From positions 1 through 7,393 of the forward strand of contig JAFGIC010000069.1 in the NCBI GenBank assembly GCA_016929815.1: a stretch of DNA of 7,393 nt, given 5' to 3'. Position numbers and translations under genes: made by a program. The stretch's first letter is position 1. Every line of letters begins with the position of its first letter. Source of the DNA: Deltaproteobacteria bacterium (GTDB lineage Bacteria > Desulfobacterota > DSM-4660 > Desulfatiglandales > HGW-15). The notes beneath the pieces are model-generated. The model saw nothing but the letters and a program-made list of their open reading frames with translations, ran no database searches and was not told the DNA's origin. Shown here piece after piece: positions 7,083 through 7,393 of the stretch.

Positions 7083-7102
7083 AATAATCACTAAAAAAGT
7101 AT

Positions 7103-7131
7103 TTTTTAATCAAATTTTTATTAAAAGTCAA
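7103..7131 (-). promoter_or_regulatory. Candidate sigma70-type promoter of the rplU operon
   Basis: On the minus strand TTGACT (7126-7131) is followed after 17 bases by TAAAAA (7103-7108). The -35 box matches five of six consensus bases and the spacing is ideal; the -10 box is weaker. Transcription would start near 7096 and leave a leader of about 24 bases before rplU. The surrounding DNA is very AT-rich, which raises the chance of accidental matches. Confidence 0.5.
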
Positions 7132-7193
7132 TTACAAAAGCCCAGGCTAGATACGTTCATTTCCATGGCAAGTGATTGACATTATAAATACAT

Positions 7194-7243
7194 AAAAATA
7201 AAAAATGCCCCCGGCGTCTGAAACAGAACAACGCCAAAGGGGG
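7194..7243 (-). terminator. Intrinsic terminator read leftward, upstream of rplU
   Basis: In the minus-strand RNA, CCCCC (7239-7243) and GGCGT (7231-7235) pair with ACGCC (7213-7217) and GGGGG (7208-7212), giving ten GC-rich base pairs with a three-U bulge and a 13-base loop. A run of six Ts, an A and five Ts follows (7194-7205). This is the form of a rho-independent terminator. It most likely ends a minus-strand gene to the right of the window and insulates the rplU operon. A leader attenuator is the alternative, given a promoter-like sequence just before it. Confidence 0.75.
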
Positions 7244-7257
7244 AAAAAGAACAAGTT

Positions 7258-7286
7258 TATATACAGGACAATATATAAGATTTCAA
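7258..7286 (-). promoter_or_regulatory. Weak candidate promoter just before the terminator
   Basis: On the minus strand TTGAAA (7281-7286) is followed after 17 bases by TATATA (7258-7263). A start near 7251 would send RNA polymerase straight into the hairpin at 7208-7243, making an RNA of about 60 bases if termination is efficient. Both boxes are good but not perfect and the DNA is AT-rich, so chance is a real possibility. Confidence 0.3.
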
Positions 7287-7393
7287 GGAAAAAATCTGCA
7301 CCCTGTTATTAATTACTTTAAGCATTTTTGCGGATAAGCGATAAACGATTTTTTCAGATTAATCAACGGCATTTTCCACATAAAAAATTTCTG

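Larger units (their letters stand above)
7085..7393. other. AT-rich non-coding region upstream of the rplU operon
   Basis: About 309 bases with no convincing gene. It holds the candidate rplU promoter, the leftward terminator and the weak distal promoter listed separately. A perfect TATAAT occurs at 7181-7186 on the minus strand but has no -35 box at a proper distance. At the right edge two minus-strand frames stay open from the border, with stops at 7359-7361 and 7313-7315; either could be the last codons of a gene that ends before the terminator, but the pieces are too short to identify. I see no tRNA, repeat array or mobile-element end here. Confidence 0.6.

Noticed and set aside
7205..7312. 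35-codon plus-strand frame beginning ATGCCCCCGGCG, with a TTGACA at 7176-7181 upstream
   Set aside because: There is no ribosome site before the ATG, the -10 region is poor, and the first codons are the terminator stem itself. The Lys/Arg-rich product is what AT-rich non-coding DNA gives.
1..7393. Search for CRISPR arrays, insertion sequences, tRNA or rRNA genes, attachment sites, defence or toxin genes
   Set aside because: Almost all of the window is taken by conserved housekeeping genes, and the only long gap shows none of these.

Overview
This window carries a compact bacterial housekeeping operon on the minus strand. Read right to left it is rplU (L21), rpmA (L27), obgE, proB, proA, nadD, rsfS, then a secreted M48 metalloprotease with C-terminal TPR repeats. 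At the left edge the 3' end of a plus-strand TPR-repeat gene converges on the protease gene. The rplU-rpmA-obgE-proB-proA-nadD-rsfS order is a well-known chromosomal arrangement in Desulfobacterota (the old Deltaproteobacteria, such as Geobacter relatives), and related orders occur in Nitrospirota and Firmicutes. The exported BepA-like protease and the absence of a cleavable leader on L27 point to a Gram-negative (diderm) bacterium rather than a Firmicute. Base composition in the genes is near balanced by eye, and the phylum assignment is inference.

Layout. 1-450 (+): TPR protein, 5' end outside the window. 447-1880 (-): M48/TPR protease. 1861-2226 (-): rsfS. 2213-2869 (-): nadD, TTG start. 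2912-4168 (-): proA. 4170-5318 (-): proB. 5334-6380 (-): obgE. 6414-6668 (-): rpmA. 6758-7072 (-): rplU. 7073-7393 is an AT-rich upstream region with a clear intrinsic terminator read leftward (7194-7243), a candidate sigma70-type promoter just before rplU (7103-7131), and a weaker promoter-like sequence on the far side of the terminator (7258-7286). Genes from obgE to the protease are separated by at most 42 bases or overlap by up to 20, so they are very probably one transcript. I see no terminator between the protease and the convergent TPR gene, whose stop codons share a CTAG.

How the genes work together. L21, L27, the 50S-assembly GTPase Obg and the silencing factor RsfS all concern the large ribosomal subunit. 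ProB and ProA are the first two steps of proline synthesis, and NadD makes the dinucleotide of NAD synthesis. The operon thus couples ribosome production and control with two biosynthetic pathways, a growth-linked grouping. The last gene probably works in the periplasm on envelope protein quality control.

I looked for a novel system and did not find one. The points most worth a second look are the terminator/promoter arrangement upstream of rplU, the terminator-less convergent junction, and the envelope protease attached to this operon.
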